Both the position numbers and the translations under genes were made by a program. Shown here piece by piece: positions 16,553-25,296 of a stretch of DNA of 64,000 nt (position 1 is its first letter; every line of letters begins with the position of its first letter). Where the stretch lies: positions 1-64,000 of the forward strand of contig NZ_JAHXBG010000011.1 of the NCBI RefSeq assembly GCF_020103725.1, written 5' to 3'. The notes below the pieces were generated by a model. The model was not told the DNA's origin and ran no database searches. It saw nothing but the letters and a program-made list of their open reading frames with translations. The DNA is from Hyalangium gracile (GTDB lineage: Bacteria; Myxococcota; Myxococcia; Myxococcales; Myxococcaceae).

Positions 16553-17566
16553 ATGCGCTCCTCTCCCGTCCCAGTTCCTGCCCGGCTCACCGCCGGAGTG
16601 CTCCTGCTCGCGCCGCTGCTCTGGGCCGCCGCCCCTGAGGCACCTCCGCGGCTGGAGGACGCGGTGCAGGACACCTTCCAGGGAGTGGCGCGTGTGGTGG
16701 CGGTGGGGGACGTGCACGGGGACGTGGAGGCGCTGACGGAGGTGCTGCGGCTCGCGGGCCTCATCGACGAGAAGGGCCGGTGGGTGGGCGGCAAGGCTCA
16801 CCTGGTGCAGACGGGAGACATCGCGGATCGGGCTCCCCGGACGCGGGAGTGCTACGAGCTGCTCCGGCGGCTGGAGCGTGAGGCGGCCGCGGCGGGCGGC
16901 CGTGTGCACGTGCTGCTGGGCAACCACGAGGCGATGAACATGCTCGGGGATCTGCGCTACGTCACTCCGGAGGAGCTGGCCTCGTACGCGGATCAGAGCC
17001 CGACCCCGGATGCGGAGGGGCAGCCGCGAGGGCTCGCGGGACACCGGGTGGCCTTCAGCCCCGAGGGCCGATATGGCCGCTGGCTGCGAAGCCGCCCCGC
17101 GGTGCTGCGCATCGACGGGACGCTCTTCATGCACGGAGGGCTTCAGCCGGGAGTGCCGGCGCGGACGCTCGCGGAGCTCAACCGCTGGGTGCGCCAGGAT
17201 CTCTTCACGGGCAATCCTCCTGGAGGCGCGACGGACTCGCAGGGCCCCTTGTGGTTCCGAGGCTACGCGAAGGATCCGGAGCCCCAGTGGAGCGAGGGGC
17301 TGGACGAGGTGCTGCGCCGCTTCGGCGCGAAGCGGATGGTGATGGGGCACACCCCGACGGGGGACGGCCGCATCGGGGTGAGGTTCGGCGGCCGGACGCT
17401 GTTCATCGACACCGGCCTGAGCGCCTATTACGGCCGGCACCTGGCGGCGCTGGAGATCCGAGGGGACCGGCTCACGGCGATCTACCCCGAGGGCCGGGTG
17501 GAGCTGCTCGCCCCGGCCGTGAAGAGCGCTCCGCCCCCTGCGTCGAAGGCCGCGCAGGGAAGGTGA
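16553..17566 (+). CDS. Exported calcineurin-like metallophosphoesterase (Shewanella-like phosphatase type)
   Basis: 337 residues with an N-terminal signal peptide (about 1-25, ending near WAAAPEA). Metal-binding motifs are in order: VAVGDVHGD, TGDIADR, LLGNHEAMN, MHGG and MGHTPT. This is the PPP-like metallophosphatase set (GDxHG, GDxxDR, GNHE) with the two later His blocks. The layout, with a bacterial signal peptide and the HEAMN variant, matches Shewanella-like phosphatases, which remove phosphate from protein Tyr/Ser or small substrates in the periplasm. AGGTGAG precedes the ATG. It converges on the DUF2780 gene 18 bp away. Confidence 0.87.
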   Translation: MRSSPVPVPARLTAGVLLLAPLLWAAAPEAPPRLEDAVQDTFQGVARVVAVGDVHGDVEALTEVLRLAGLIDEKGRWVGGKAHLVQTGDIADRAPRTRECYELLRRLEREAAAAGGRVHVLLGNHEAMNMLGDLRYVTPEELASYADQSPTPDAEGQPRGLAGHRVAFSPEGRYGRWLRSRPAVLRIDGTLFMHGGLQPGVPARTLAELNRWVRQDLFTGNPPGGATDSQGPLWFRGYAKDPEPQWSEGLDEVLRRFGAKRMVMGHTPTGDGRIGVRFGGRTLFIDTGLSAYYGRHLAALEIRGDRLTAIYPEGRVELLAPAVKSAPPPASKAAQGR

Positions 17567-17584
17567 CCGCGCCGCAGGGTGGGC

Positions 17585-18121
17585 TCAGCCCAGCAGTCCG
17601 CCCAGCGCGCCGCCCAGGCCACCGCCGCCAGGAGTGCCCGAGCCGCCACCGGAAGCCCCCGCCAGCATCGGCACCACCGCGAGGATCTTGCTCACCAGCC
17701 CGGGATCGAGCCGCGACTTGAGGAAGTTGAGGACGATGGGAGCAATCAGCGTGGCCTTGCTCGCGTCGATGTTGAAGCGCTGGGCCAGCGAGACGAGCGC
17801 CGCCACCTCTCCCGCCTGGGACACGGCACCGCCCAGGGCACCCAGCGCGCCTCCCAGGCCGCCCGAGGAGGAACCCCCACCCATCAACCCACCCAGGGCG
17901 CCCATGAGCCCACCGCCCGCGTCCGCCGCGGGGGCCTGGGCCTGCGCGGCCTGTTGCCAGCCCTGCAGCTCGGGGACGGCTCCCGCCACCTGTCCGGCGG
18001 CGTCCGCTCCGAGCTTCTCCTTGACCGTGCCCTGGATGAGCCCCAGCACGGAGCCGGCGAGCCCCTGCGCCTGCTGAGGGTTCACGCCGAGTTGCTGCGA
18101 GAGTTGTCCGATGAGGTCCAT
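17585..18121 (-). CDS. DUF2780-like low-complexity protein
   Basis: 178 residues. The N-terminal 50 residues (MDLIGQLSQQLGVNPQQAQG...EKLGADAAGQVAGAVPEL) and a later helical part (VAALVSLAQRFNIDASKATLIAPIVLNFLKSR) match the VcgC/VcgE (DUF2780) pattern. Between and after these are Gly-rich runs (GGLGGALGALGG, GGLGGALGGLLG) that are probably flexible. No signal peptide. Start at 18121 has AGGAG at 4-bp spacing. Function unknown; members often sit next to unrelated housekeeping genes. Confidence 0.72.
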   Translation of the reverse strand: MDLIGQLSQQLGVNPQQAQGLAGSVLGLIQGTVKEKLGADAAGQVAGAVPELQGWQQAAQAQAPAADAGGGLMGALGGLMGGGSSSGGLGGALGALGGAVSQAGEVAALVSLAQRFNIDASKATLIAPIVLNFLKSRLDPGLVSKILAVVPMLAGASGGGSGTPGGGGLGGALGGLLG

Positions 18122-18620
18122 GTGACTCCTGTGGGAGGGGCGTCCTATCTACCCCTCTCAGGGAAGTTGGGCGAGGGAGAGGGACGCGAGCCAGCCGCCA
18201 AGGGAGAGTTGAGCCCACGAGCAGGCCGGTGGTGTCGTGAATCGAACGGGCCGTCGCTCCGAACCCGGGGAGCCCACGTGAGTGCTGGCGAGCGCCGTCT
18301 CCTGGCACGTCACCGGAACCCACGGAGAGCGGAGCGGCTGGCTCCGAGGGGTCGTTCCGGCCCGAAAGGGGACACGCGTTGGTGCCCCCTCTTCGGGAAC
18401 CGGCTCCCTCCCTGTCGGCCGGACCGGTTGCGAACTGGTATGACAAGCATACCAGTCGGCGGCGTTCTCGCCCGACACGGGCACCTCCCCGGGAGGCGGT
18501 GTGGCTCGGGGGCGGTGGGTGCGTCGCGCACCGGGCCAGACGGTCGAGCAGCGCCTCATCCGCGGCCGGTCGTTCACCGGTGGACGTGACGGCCGGGTGG
18601 GGCACTGGCGCCGCCGAGGC
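18122..18620. other. 499-bp region without a credible gene
   Basis: Open frames on both strands here are rich in Arg, Pro and Gly without any family pattern and look like high-GC artefacts. The only structure noted is the perfect inverted repeat at 18434-18456, described separately. The region lies upstream of the DUF2780 gene and downstream of the truncated Cys-rich ORF and may be decayed sequence. Confidence 0.5.
18434..18456. promoter_or_regulatory. Perfect 9-bp inverted repeat, GntR-operator-like
   Basis: The arms ACTGGTATG (18434-18442) and CATACCAGT (18448-18456) are exact reverse complements separated by ACAAG. The half-site TGGT...ACCA resembles operators of GntR/FadR-family repressors. 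No GntR gene lies in the window and no start codon is close on either strand (the DUF2780 start is 310 bp away). It may be the leftover operator of a lost gene or the site of a distant regulator. Confidence 0.5.
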
Positions 18621-19016
18621 TCAGAGCGACTCGCAATACCCGTAGTTGCAGGCGGGGGCGGACGCGGGAAAGTCCCCGGGCCCGCCGCACGTCTTGCAGG
18701 ACGTGGCTCCGTTGGCGACCTTGTCGAGGAAGCAGCCGCAGGCGGACTCGGTGGAGTAGGCGCTCAGCGGGCCCATCTCCGGGGTGCGCTTCACCTTCAT
18801 GGCGCACTTGGGCACCAGGTGCCGCTCGATGATGGCCTGCAGCAGCTCCTGATCGAGCTTGGCGGAGGCGAAGCGGCTGACGAGCGCGCCGGCGGCGGCC
18901 GTGGGCAGTCCGCTCTCCGTCCTGGTGTAGAAGTGCACTGGTCCCCAGTTGGGGTAGTGCCCGTCCCGGACGTTCTGCAGCAGAACCCAGAGAAAGGTTG
19001 TCCATGGCAGACACAA
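18621..19016 (-). pseudogene. N-terminally truncated Cys-rich secreted protein
   Basis: The frame covers up to 131 codons, but a recognisable protein starts only at NVRDGHYPNWGPVHFYTR. It ends in a Cys-rich tail (STESACGCFLDK, SCKTCGG, CNYGYCESL) typical of the C-termini of secreted myxobacterial proteins. It has no signal peptide, although the Cys pairs would need export to form. The 5' end runs over the start of the divergent reductase gene at 19004. I infer that the upstream part was lost by deletion or by insertion of the reductase gene. A tie to phosphate-binding-protein-like exported proteins is a weak impression only. Confidence 0.5.
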
Positions 19017-20017
19017 TCGTCGTGGCGGGAGCGGGCAGCATCGGCTGCTTCGTGGGCGGGCTGTTGGCGGCGGCGGGCCGCGAGGTGCGCTTCCTCGCCC
19101 GGCCGAGAATGGTGGCCGAGCTTCAGGCCCACGGTCTCACCCTGACCGACCGCGACGGCGGCAGCCGCCACGTGCCGGCGGCGAGCCTCTCGGTGACGGA
19201 TGATCCCGCCGTGCTGGCCCAAGCGCGGTGGATCCTGGTGACGGTGAAGAGCGGCGCCACGGTGGAGATGGGGGAGTCCATCGCCCGCCACGCGAAGCCA
19301 GAGGCCGTGGTCATCAGCCTGCAGAACGGCATTGGCAACGCGGACCGGCTGCGCGCCGTCGCCAGAGGGCAGCGGGTGGTGGCCGGCATGGTGCCCTTCA
19401 ACGTGGTGCACCGAGGGGAAGGGCGCTTCCACCGGGGAACGGACGGGAGCCTCACGGTGGAGGCGGGAGTGCCCGGCCTGCTGTCCACGCTGTCCGTCCC
19501 TGGCCTGGCACTGGCCGAGCACTCGGACATGAGCGGGCTCGCCTGGGGCAAGCTGCTGATGAACCTGAACAACGCGCTGAACGCCTTGTCCGGCCTTCCT
19601 CTCCGCCAGCAGCTGGCGGACCGGCGCTGGCGTCGCGTGCTGGCGGCGAGCCAGCGAGAGGCGTTGGAGCTGATGGCCGCCGCGAAGATCGTCCCCGCGA
19701 AGGTAGGGAAGGTCCGACCGAGGCTGCTCCCCGGAATCCTGTCCCTGCCGGATGCGGTGTTCCAGCTGCTGGCGGGGGCGATGGTGAAGATCGACCCGGA
19801 GGCTCGCTCCTCGCTCTGGGAGGATCTGGAGAAGCGGCGGCCGACCGAGATCGATCACCTGCAGGGCGCCGTGGTGGAACTGGCGCGCTCGCTGGGCCGA
19901 GACGCGCCGCTCAACCGGAAGGTGCTGGAGGCGGTGAAGCGCGCGGAGGCCGCCGGGACGGGCTCTCCGCGCATGACGGCCGAGGCGCTCGGCCTCACCA
20001 GAACTTCATCTTCTTGA
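19004..20017 (+). CDS. Ketopantoate reductase (ApbA/PanE) family protein
   Basis: 337 residues from the ATG at 19004 (MADTIVVAGAGSIGCFVGG), which has GAAAGG upstream. It has a Rossmann NADP site (GAGSIG), the conserved Lys in LVTVKSG, the Asn of SLQNGIGN, the catalytic-helix block WGKLLMNLNNALNAL and the late substrate-side motif RPTEIDHLQGAVV. PanE reduces 2-dehydropantoate to pantoate for coenzyme A synthesis. Many paralogues of this family act on other 2-keto acids, so the substrate is not certain. The 3' end overlaps the 3' end of the convergent lectin gene by 23 bp. Confidence 0.87.
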   Translation: MADTIVVAGAGSIGCFVGGLLAAAGREVRFLARPRMVAELQAHGLTLTDRDGGSRHVPAASLSVTDDPAVLAQARWILVTVKSGATVEMGESIARHAKPEAVVISLQNGIGNADRLRAVARGQRVVAGMVPFNVVHRGEGRFHRGTDGSLTVEAGVPGLLSTLSVPGLALAEHSDMSGLAWGKLLMNLNNALNALSGLPLRQQLADRRWRRVLAASQREALELMAAAKIVPAKVGKVRPRLLPGILSLPDAVFQLLAGAMVKIDPEARSSLWEDLEKRRPTEIDHLQGAVVELARSLGRDAPLNRKVLEAVKRAEAAGTGSPRMTAEALGLTRTSSS

Positions 20018-23000
20018 CCGCCTTCTTGGCGGTCTTCGAGACGCTCTTGCTCACGTCCTTGGCGGTGTTCTCCACCGCCTTGGTCGCCTGGTTCACGCCC
20101 TTGTTCACGCTGTTGGCGAGGTCCTTCGCTTCCTTCTCGCTCTTGCCGTAGACGTCCTTGAAGACCTTGGCGGTGTCGTTGACGCCGTCCATGACGCCAT
20201 CCTTGACGGCATCGGCCCACTTGTTCATGTCCTTGAACACCTCGCGCAGGGCCTCCTCGACCTTCTTGCTCATGATGTCCGGGAGCCGGGTGAACGTGTC
20301 GGACTTCACGTCGACCTTGAACCTGCCCAGGTCGACGTGCTGGCCCGCGAAGTCGAAGCTGGACTCCAGCTCGATGGCGGACTGGGCTCCCTTTCCCGCG
20401 GTCCCCGTGCTCCACCGGGCGCGACCCGACTTGTCGTACATGACGACGTTGCCGTCGCCCTGCATCGTGAGCCTCGCGATGTTCTGACCGTTGGTATTGC
20501 TGGCCCAGATCGCGCCGCTCTGGCCGTTGTAGATCACGAGATTGCCATCACCCTGGAAGGCCACCTGGGTGCCATCCCGGCCATGGGTCGCGGAGGCCCA
20601 CAACACCTCGCCGCTGCTCTTGTAGAGCACCAGGTTGCCGTCGGCCTGGAAGACGAGCCGCATGAACCCGTTGGACAGCAGCGTCGACTCTCCGGGGTAG
20701 GACGAGCCTGGCGCCAGGCTGATGTCCGCGGGCGCGTTGTCGATGTCGACGTCCACCTCGACCTCGAGGTCGGTGTTGATCTTCGCCTTGCCGAGTGCGC
20801 CGAGATCCACCGTGCCGACCCCCACCTTGACCGTGCCGTTGGCGCCGAAGCCGGACTTGCCGAAGCGGGCGTCGAGGTCGAACTTCACGCCCGGCGCCAG
20901 GTTCCCGACGAGCTCGAAGTCGATCCCCTGCACGGACACGCTGGCGTAGATGCCCTGCTTGACGCCGAGCATCGTCATGCTGCCGTTGACGTAGAAGTGG
21001 GGCGGGCGGAACTGAGGCACCGGGTTGTCGTTCTGGGTGAACGTCGAGACCGAGAGCTTCGGCCCTCCGCCGCCCTGCAGCGCCGCGATGGAGAACACCT
21101 TCTCGTCGAGGATGACGATCTTGTCCATCTGCGCCTCGACGGAGATCCCCCGGTTCTGGGCGATGTCGACGGTGGCCGAGGCGTCGAAGCCCGCGAACGA
21201 GATGGCCGCGTTCAGGTAGTAGCCCTGCGGGAACGCGATCGAGCCGATCGAGGTCTTCTGCGGCGCGAAGTAGAACTGGGGCTCGACGGAGACCTCGATG
21301 TCATTCCCGCTCTTCTTGAGCGCGTAGTGCCGCATCTTCGTCAGGTCCGTGAGGTGCCAGGACTCGCCCTTCTTGTTCGTCCGGAGGGTGAGCTGCTCGG
21401 ACGCGCTCGGGATCTGCACCTTCGCGGCGGCGAACGCGGGTGAGAGCTTCGTGAGCTCCTGGCCGTCGAGCTCGTCGGTGAGATCGCCTGGAATCTTGAA
21501 CCGATGGGTCCCCTTCAAGGCGATCGTCTTCAGGACGTCGTCGATGTTCGAGGGGATGGCGCTCCCCAGCAGCGTGTCCGTCACGTCGTTCAGCGTGAGC
21601 TGGCTGAGGGAGCCGGCGACCAGGCTGTTGGACGGGTTGGTGCTGTCGAAGAAGATCGCGACGGACGACGAGAACCTCGACGTGTCGATGGTGCATGCGA
21701 TGCCCAGGCTCGGGATGCCGCCCCAGTTGACGCCGATCTGGAGCGCGAGGTTCGACAGCTTGAAGGCCTTGCAGTCGACGGGCGCCGAGCCCTTCATGGT
21801 GGCCGAGAGGAAGGCCCCGCTGGGGACGAACGCCATCGTCGTGTCGAACGTCTGCTTCTGCCCCTGGATCTCGACCTGCATGTTGCCCGTGAGGAACATG
21901 CTGGGCTTGCCGTTCTGCAGGAGGATGCCCAGCTGGTAGTCGAACGGCAGCCCCTGGATCTTCGTCCGCTGCTTGAAGAAGAGCCGCGAGCTCGCGGAGG
22001 GGTTGGGGCTGCTGACCGCGAGCGCGACCGACTGCCTCGAGCCGAGCCCGAGCAGCTTCATGAGCAGGCTGTGCTGCTTGTCGTTCGCGTCGAGCTGCCA
22101 GTCGGCGAAGACCATGAAGCCCTGGGTGACACCCTGGGCCGTGGCCGGCATGGCCAGGCTCTTCGTGGCGAGCTGGGGCGTGTTGAACTGGGCCAGCGAG
22201 GGGAACTGGAAGCTGGGGTTGTCGAAGCTCGACACCACGAGCATGAGCTTCTCGAGCTTGACGACATCCTCGATGGCCTCGAGGGCCGAGAGCCCCGGGA
22301 TCTTCGAGATGCCGCTCGTGGCGAGATCCAGCCCCGCGGCGAAGCCCCACTTCGTGCCCACCTTGCGCGCCTCGAACGCGAGCGCGCCGAAGCCGTCGAT
22401 CGTGGTGCCCAGGTTGAAGACGTAGTCGTTGCCGCGCTTCTGCACGAGGATCGCGGCGGACGACAGGGTCAGGTCGAAGCCGGGCGGCATCTCCCCGACG
22501 AGATCACACAGCTCGCCGATGACGCTCGTGAGCTGGATGTTCTGGAACGTGCCGCGCACGGTGATGTCGCCGGGGATGCCGTAGCTCACGGAGAGCTGGA
22601 GCGACTTTCCGAAGGCGGCGGTGCCGGCGAGCTTGCCCGAGACGGGTCCTCCCTTGGGGTAGGAGAAGTCGACGAGCACGTTGCTGACCGTGAGGTTCGA
22701 GCGGCCGACCGGGATGACGAAGGGCTTCGAGCTCGTGGCGGCGAGCATCTGGGCCGAGTAGAGCTTCCCCGGCGAGACGACCATCGAGAGCGTGCCGACC
22801 GAGATGTCACTCGGCGCGGCAGCACCGGGCGCGAGCTTCTTGAAGAGCCGCTCGATCGGGATGGACTGGTTGTCCACGTGGGCGAAGACGGTGAACCCGT
22901 TGCGGCTCCGGGCCGAGACCGAGATGGGCACTCCCTCGATCTCGAGCGTTCCGGAGACCGTCACGCCGACCCGGGACTTCCCGCTCCCGAACGGATTGTC

Positions 23001-24185
23001 GACGTCGAACCGGCAGGAGAGGTCATTGACGACGAGGTCATCGCCCCAGATCTTCCAGGAGACGCTCGGCATGCCGACGGTGAAGCTCACCGTGTCGATG
23101 TCGGCGGTGCGGCCGTAGGACGACAGGATGAGCGTGACGCCCATCAGCTCGAGCGCCTCGAGCTTCTCCACCGCGCTCCGGAGCTCGTCGGGGAGCAGGG
23201 AGGCCAGGCTGTCGGTGCCGCAGAGATCCACGAGGCTGGCGAGCTTGCCGAGCTTCATGCCCTCGCAGCTCGCGTAGAGGCAGACGCGCGGCAGGTTCCA
23301 CTCGAGATCGGCGGAGAGGTCCAGGGTGATTCCAGCGCTCGGGACGGAGAGCCGGGCCGAGTAGCCGTGCGTCGGCGAGAAGTCCCCGTTCGTGGCCATC
23401 CAGTCCGTGGAGGTCGGCGTGTAGACGAGGAACGTCGGATCCTCGAAGGAGAGCTTGCCGATCTTGAAGTCGAGGGGGAGCGGGGCCCTCAGGTGGATGC
23501 CGGGCACGTCCTTGCGGAGCAGGGCGCGAGTGGCGACGAACTTGTTGCCGGAGAGCGTCTCCTCGCCCGGCTTCGGGATGCGGATCGTCCCCCGGAGCGG
23601 GAGTGCGCCTCCGCCCGTCATGGCGTACTCGAGGACGCCGACCATGCCCTGGGAGCGCATCTGGGACACGACGTTGTGGCCGGGCTCGAGCGCCACGCCG
23701 CGCTTCTCGTCCGTCTCCGCGTGCGACGAGACGATGACCTGCGTGTCGAAGAGGTCGAGCGATTCGACGAAGGGCTTCTGGAGCGACGTGAAGTCCGTGC
23801 CGGAGTCATTGATGGGATAGCCGGTGTCGTAGTTCCACACCGTGGGCAGCTTGGGAAAGCTGCGCGAGAACGTCCACGCGCCGGGGCCCGGCATCGTGTC
23901 GCGCAGCGTGTACGTGAGCCGCGTCCTCACGTTGCCGTCCGTGTCGAGCGAGAAGCGCGCGGTGACTGGCAGATCCGCGACGCCCAGGACGGAGGAGCGG
24001 CCCTTCAGGGTGACGGCCTGCTCGTCATCGGAGGTCTGCTCGAGGCTGGGGCTGGAGATGGTGACGTTCTGGCCCTCGAAGTAGGTGTCGAGGAACGTCC
24101 CCATGGCGGGGCCGAGCCTGTCGCGAGAGAGGACGACGTCACCTTGGCTGACGGAAAGCACATCTCGGAGTTCTTGGAGTTTCAT
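19995..24185 (-). CDS. Very large protein with a bulb-type mannose-binding lectin domain
   Basis: 1396 residues with no signal peptide or membrane helix. Residues 1-1140 are a long series of beta-rich segments alternating hydrophobic and polar residues, with recurring 'FxVxGxLxxxG' patterns but no family I can name. At about 1150-1260 lies a B-lectin domain with all three sugar-binding signatures of the QxDxNxVxY type: QADGNLVLY, QGDGNLVIY and QGDGNVVMY. The last 90 residues are Lys/Ala/Val-rich amphipathic helix (SVSKTAKKAVKKMKFW end) that may bind membrane or nucleic acid. The gene follows the astacin-type protease gene by 19 bp on the same strand, so they are likely co-expressed. Lectins of this type in bacteria are often toxins or adhesins; here the role is unknown. 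Confidence 0.85.
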   Translation of the reverse strand: MKLQELRDVLSVSQGDVVLSRDRLGPAMGTFLDTYFEGQNVTISSPSLEQTSDDEQAVTLKGRSSVLGVADLPVTARFSLDTDGNVRTRLTYTLRDTMPGPGAWTFSRSFPKLPTVWNYDTGYPINDSGTDFTSLQKPFVESLDLFDTQVIVSSHAETDEKRGVALEPGHNVVSQMRSQGMVGVLEYAMTGGGALPLRGTIRIPKPGEETLSGNKFVATRALLRKDVPGIHLRAPLPLDFKIGKLSFEDPTFLVYTPTSTDWMATNGDFSPTHGYSARLSVPSAGITLDLSADLEWNLPRVCLYASCEGMKLGKLASLVDLCGTDSLASLLPDELRSAVEKLEALELMGVTLILSSYGRTADIDTVSFTVGMPSVSWKIWGDDLVVNDLSCRFDVDNPFGSGKSRVGVTVSGTLEIEGVPISVSARSRNGFTVFAHVDNQSIPIERLFKKLAPGAAAPSDISVGTLSMVVSPGKLYSAQMLAATSSKPFVIPVGRSNLTVSNVLVDFSYPKGGPVSGKLAGTAAFGKSLQLSVSYGIPGDITVRGTFQNIQLTSVIGELCDLVGEMPPGFDLTLSSAAILVQKRGNDYVFNLGTTIDGFGALAFEARKVGTKWGFAAGLDLATSGISKIPGLSALEAIEDVVKLEKLMLVVSSFDNPSFQFPSLAQFNTPQLATKSLAMPATAQGVTQGFMVFADWQLDANDKQHSLLMKLLGLGSRQSVALAVSSPNPSASSRLFFKQRTKIQGLPFDYQLGILLQNGKPSMFLTGNMQVEIQGQKQTFDTTMAFVPSGAFLSATMKGSAPVDCKAFKLSNLALQIGVNWGGIPSLGIACTIDTSRFSSSVAIFFDSTNPSNSLVAGSLSQLTLNDVTDTLLGSAIPSNIDDVLKTIALKGTHRFKIPGDLTDELDGQELTKLSPAFAAAKVQIPSASEQLTLRTNKKGESWHLTDLTKMRHYALKKSGNDIEVSVEPQFYFAPQKTSIGSIAFPQGYYLNAAISFAGFDASATVDIAQNRGISVEAQMDKIVILDEKVFSIAALQGGGGPKLSVSTFTQNDNPVPQFRPPHFYVNGSMTMLGVKQGIYASVSVQGIDFELVGNLAPGVKFDLDARFGKSGFGANGTVKVGVGTVDLGALGKAKINTDLEVEVDVDIDNAPADISLAPGSSYPGESTLLSNGFMRLVFQADGNLVLYKSSGEVLWASATHGRDGTQVAFQGDGNLVIYNGQSGAIWASNTNGQNIARLTMQGDGNVVMYDKSGRARWSTGTAGKGAQSAIELESSFDFAGQHVDLGRFKVDVKSDTFTRLPDIMSKKVEEALREVFKDMNKWADAVKDGVMDGVNDTAKVFKDVYGKSEKEAKDLANSVNKGVNQATKAVENTAKDVSKSVSKTAKKAVKKMKFW

Positions 24186-24204
24186 GGTCGCACCAGGCCA
24201 GGGG

Positions 24205-25062
24205 TCAGGAGTTCCGCGCGTCCTTCTTGGGATACATGAACTGGATCATCGCGATGTCACCGTCGCTGGGCGCCCAGGGGGTGAACACCTTGGGCAGCTG
24301 CTCCAGCGCCTCGGGCGCGACCTCGCCGAGAGAGGGATAGTTCAGCTTGATGCCCAGCTTCTTGAGGATCTCGGCTGCCGCCTTCTCTCCGAGCTTGTCG
24401 TTGAGCGGGTCCGTCCGGCAGTTCCAGACGTAATAGCCAAACGCCGGGTAATGCATGATGGACGCCGGATCGTAGGGGCCTCCGTCATCCACGTTGTTCT
24501 TCAGCACGACCTCATGGGCCAGCCATCCAACGGGTGGATCGGATTTATTGAAGGAGTAGCACAGCCTCGGAACGTCTCCCGCCTGGTACGGAGCATCCTC
24601 GATGCGGCCGTTGCGCTCGTTCTCGTGGGACAGGCCGAGGATGTGCCCGAGCTCGTGGGGAATGCTCTTCCAATGATCCATCTGCTCGGAGGCGACCGGG
24701 AACATGGCCATGTTCCCGACGTTGCTCCCCGTGGCTCTGCCGTTGGCGCCGGCGGTGGTGCTCCTGGTATCGGTGAGCTTGATGTATTTCACCTCGTCGT
24801 TCGGGACGTTGGCGCCCTCCTGGAGGGGCTCTCCCCGCTCGACGAACGAGATGTGGATGCCATCGGAATTGACGAAGTACATCCACTCCGACATGCACCT
24901 GCGGATGACGCCCATGAGCATGACGGCGTTGTCGTAGAGCTCTTCGTCTCTCCTCAGCTCCTCTCCTTCCTTCGACCGGACAGCTGGCTCCTTGGGGATG
25001 ATGAATCGGTAGGGGATGATCCCGTTGGCCCACCGCTTCTCTGCCTTGACTCCGAATCCCAT
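24205..25062 (-). CDS. Astacin-type (M12A) zinc metalloprotease
   Basis: 285 residues from the ATG at 25062, chosen for its GGAGG Shine-Dalgarno and because the astacin fold begins at once (RWANGIIPYRF). The zinc site at residues 136-146 reads HELGHILGLSH with the following Glu, the full HExxHxxGxxHE of astacins. The Met-turn SIMHYP follows downstream. Unlike most astacins it has neither a signal peptide nor a pro-segment long enough to carry the usual inhibitory Asp, so either export is by another route or it acts inside the cell. First gene of a probable operon with the lectin protein. An upstream ATG at 25119 would add 19 residues but lacks a ribosome site. Confidence 0.88.
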   Translation of the reverse strand: MGFGVKAEKRWANGIIPYRFIIPKEPAVRSKEGEELRRDEELYDNAVMLMGVIRRCMSEWMYFVNSDGIHISFVERGEPLQEGANVPNDEVKYIKLTDTRSTTAGANGRATGSNVGNMAMFPVASEQMDHWKSIPHELGHILGLSHENERNGRIEDAPYQAGDVPRLCYSFNKSDPPVGWLAHEVVLKNNVDDGGPYDPASIMHYPAFGYYVWNCRTDPLNDKLGEKAAAEILKKLGIKLNYPSLGEVAPEALEQLPKVFTPWAPSDGDIAMIQFMYPKKDARNS

Positions 25063-25296
25063 GACGCAGCCTCCGACACGAAACGAGCGTGTCCCTCCCA
25101 GGAGCACGTCACGTGCCATCGGGCGGTCGCTGCACGGGAGTTCTTCATGCCGCGAGGGCGCGCTCTGAGCGGGTCGCGGGAGCTGCCGGCGGAGTGCGGA
25201 ATCCGCAGGAAGAAGCTGCGGATTTCGCAGGGTGTCTCGGAGGACTGCGTGCGGAACGCGTTGGAAACAGACGCGCCTGCGTTCAGCGGGGACGCG

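Noticed and set aside
18158-18577. Open frames of about 140 codons in the gene-free region
   Set aside because: Composition is Arg/Pro/Thr-rich without homology-like blocks; start sites lack ribosome binding sites.
21504-24239. A 911-codon plus-strand frame over the lectin gene
   Set aside because: The minus-strand frame has the B-lectin motifs; the plus frame has only Arg/Asp/Glu low complexity.
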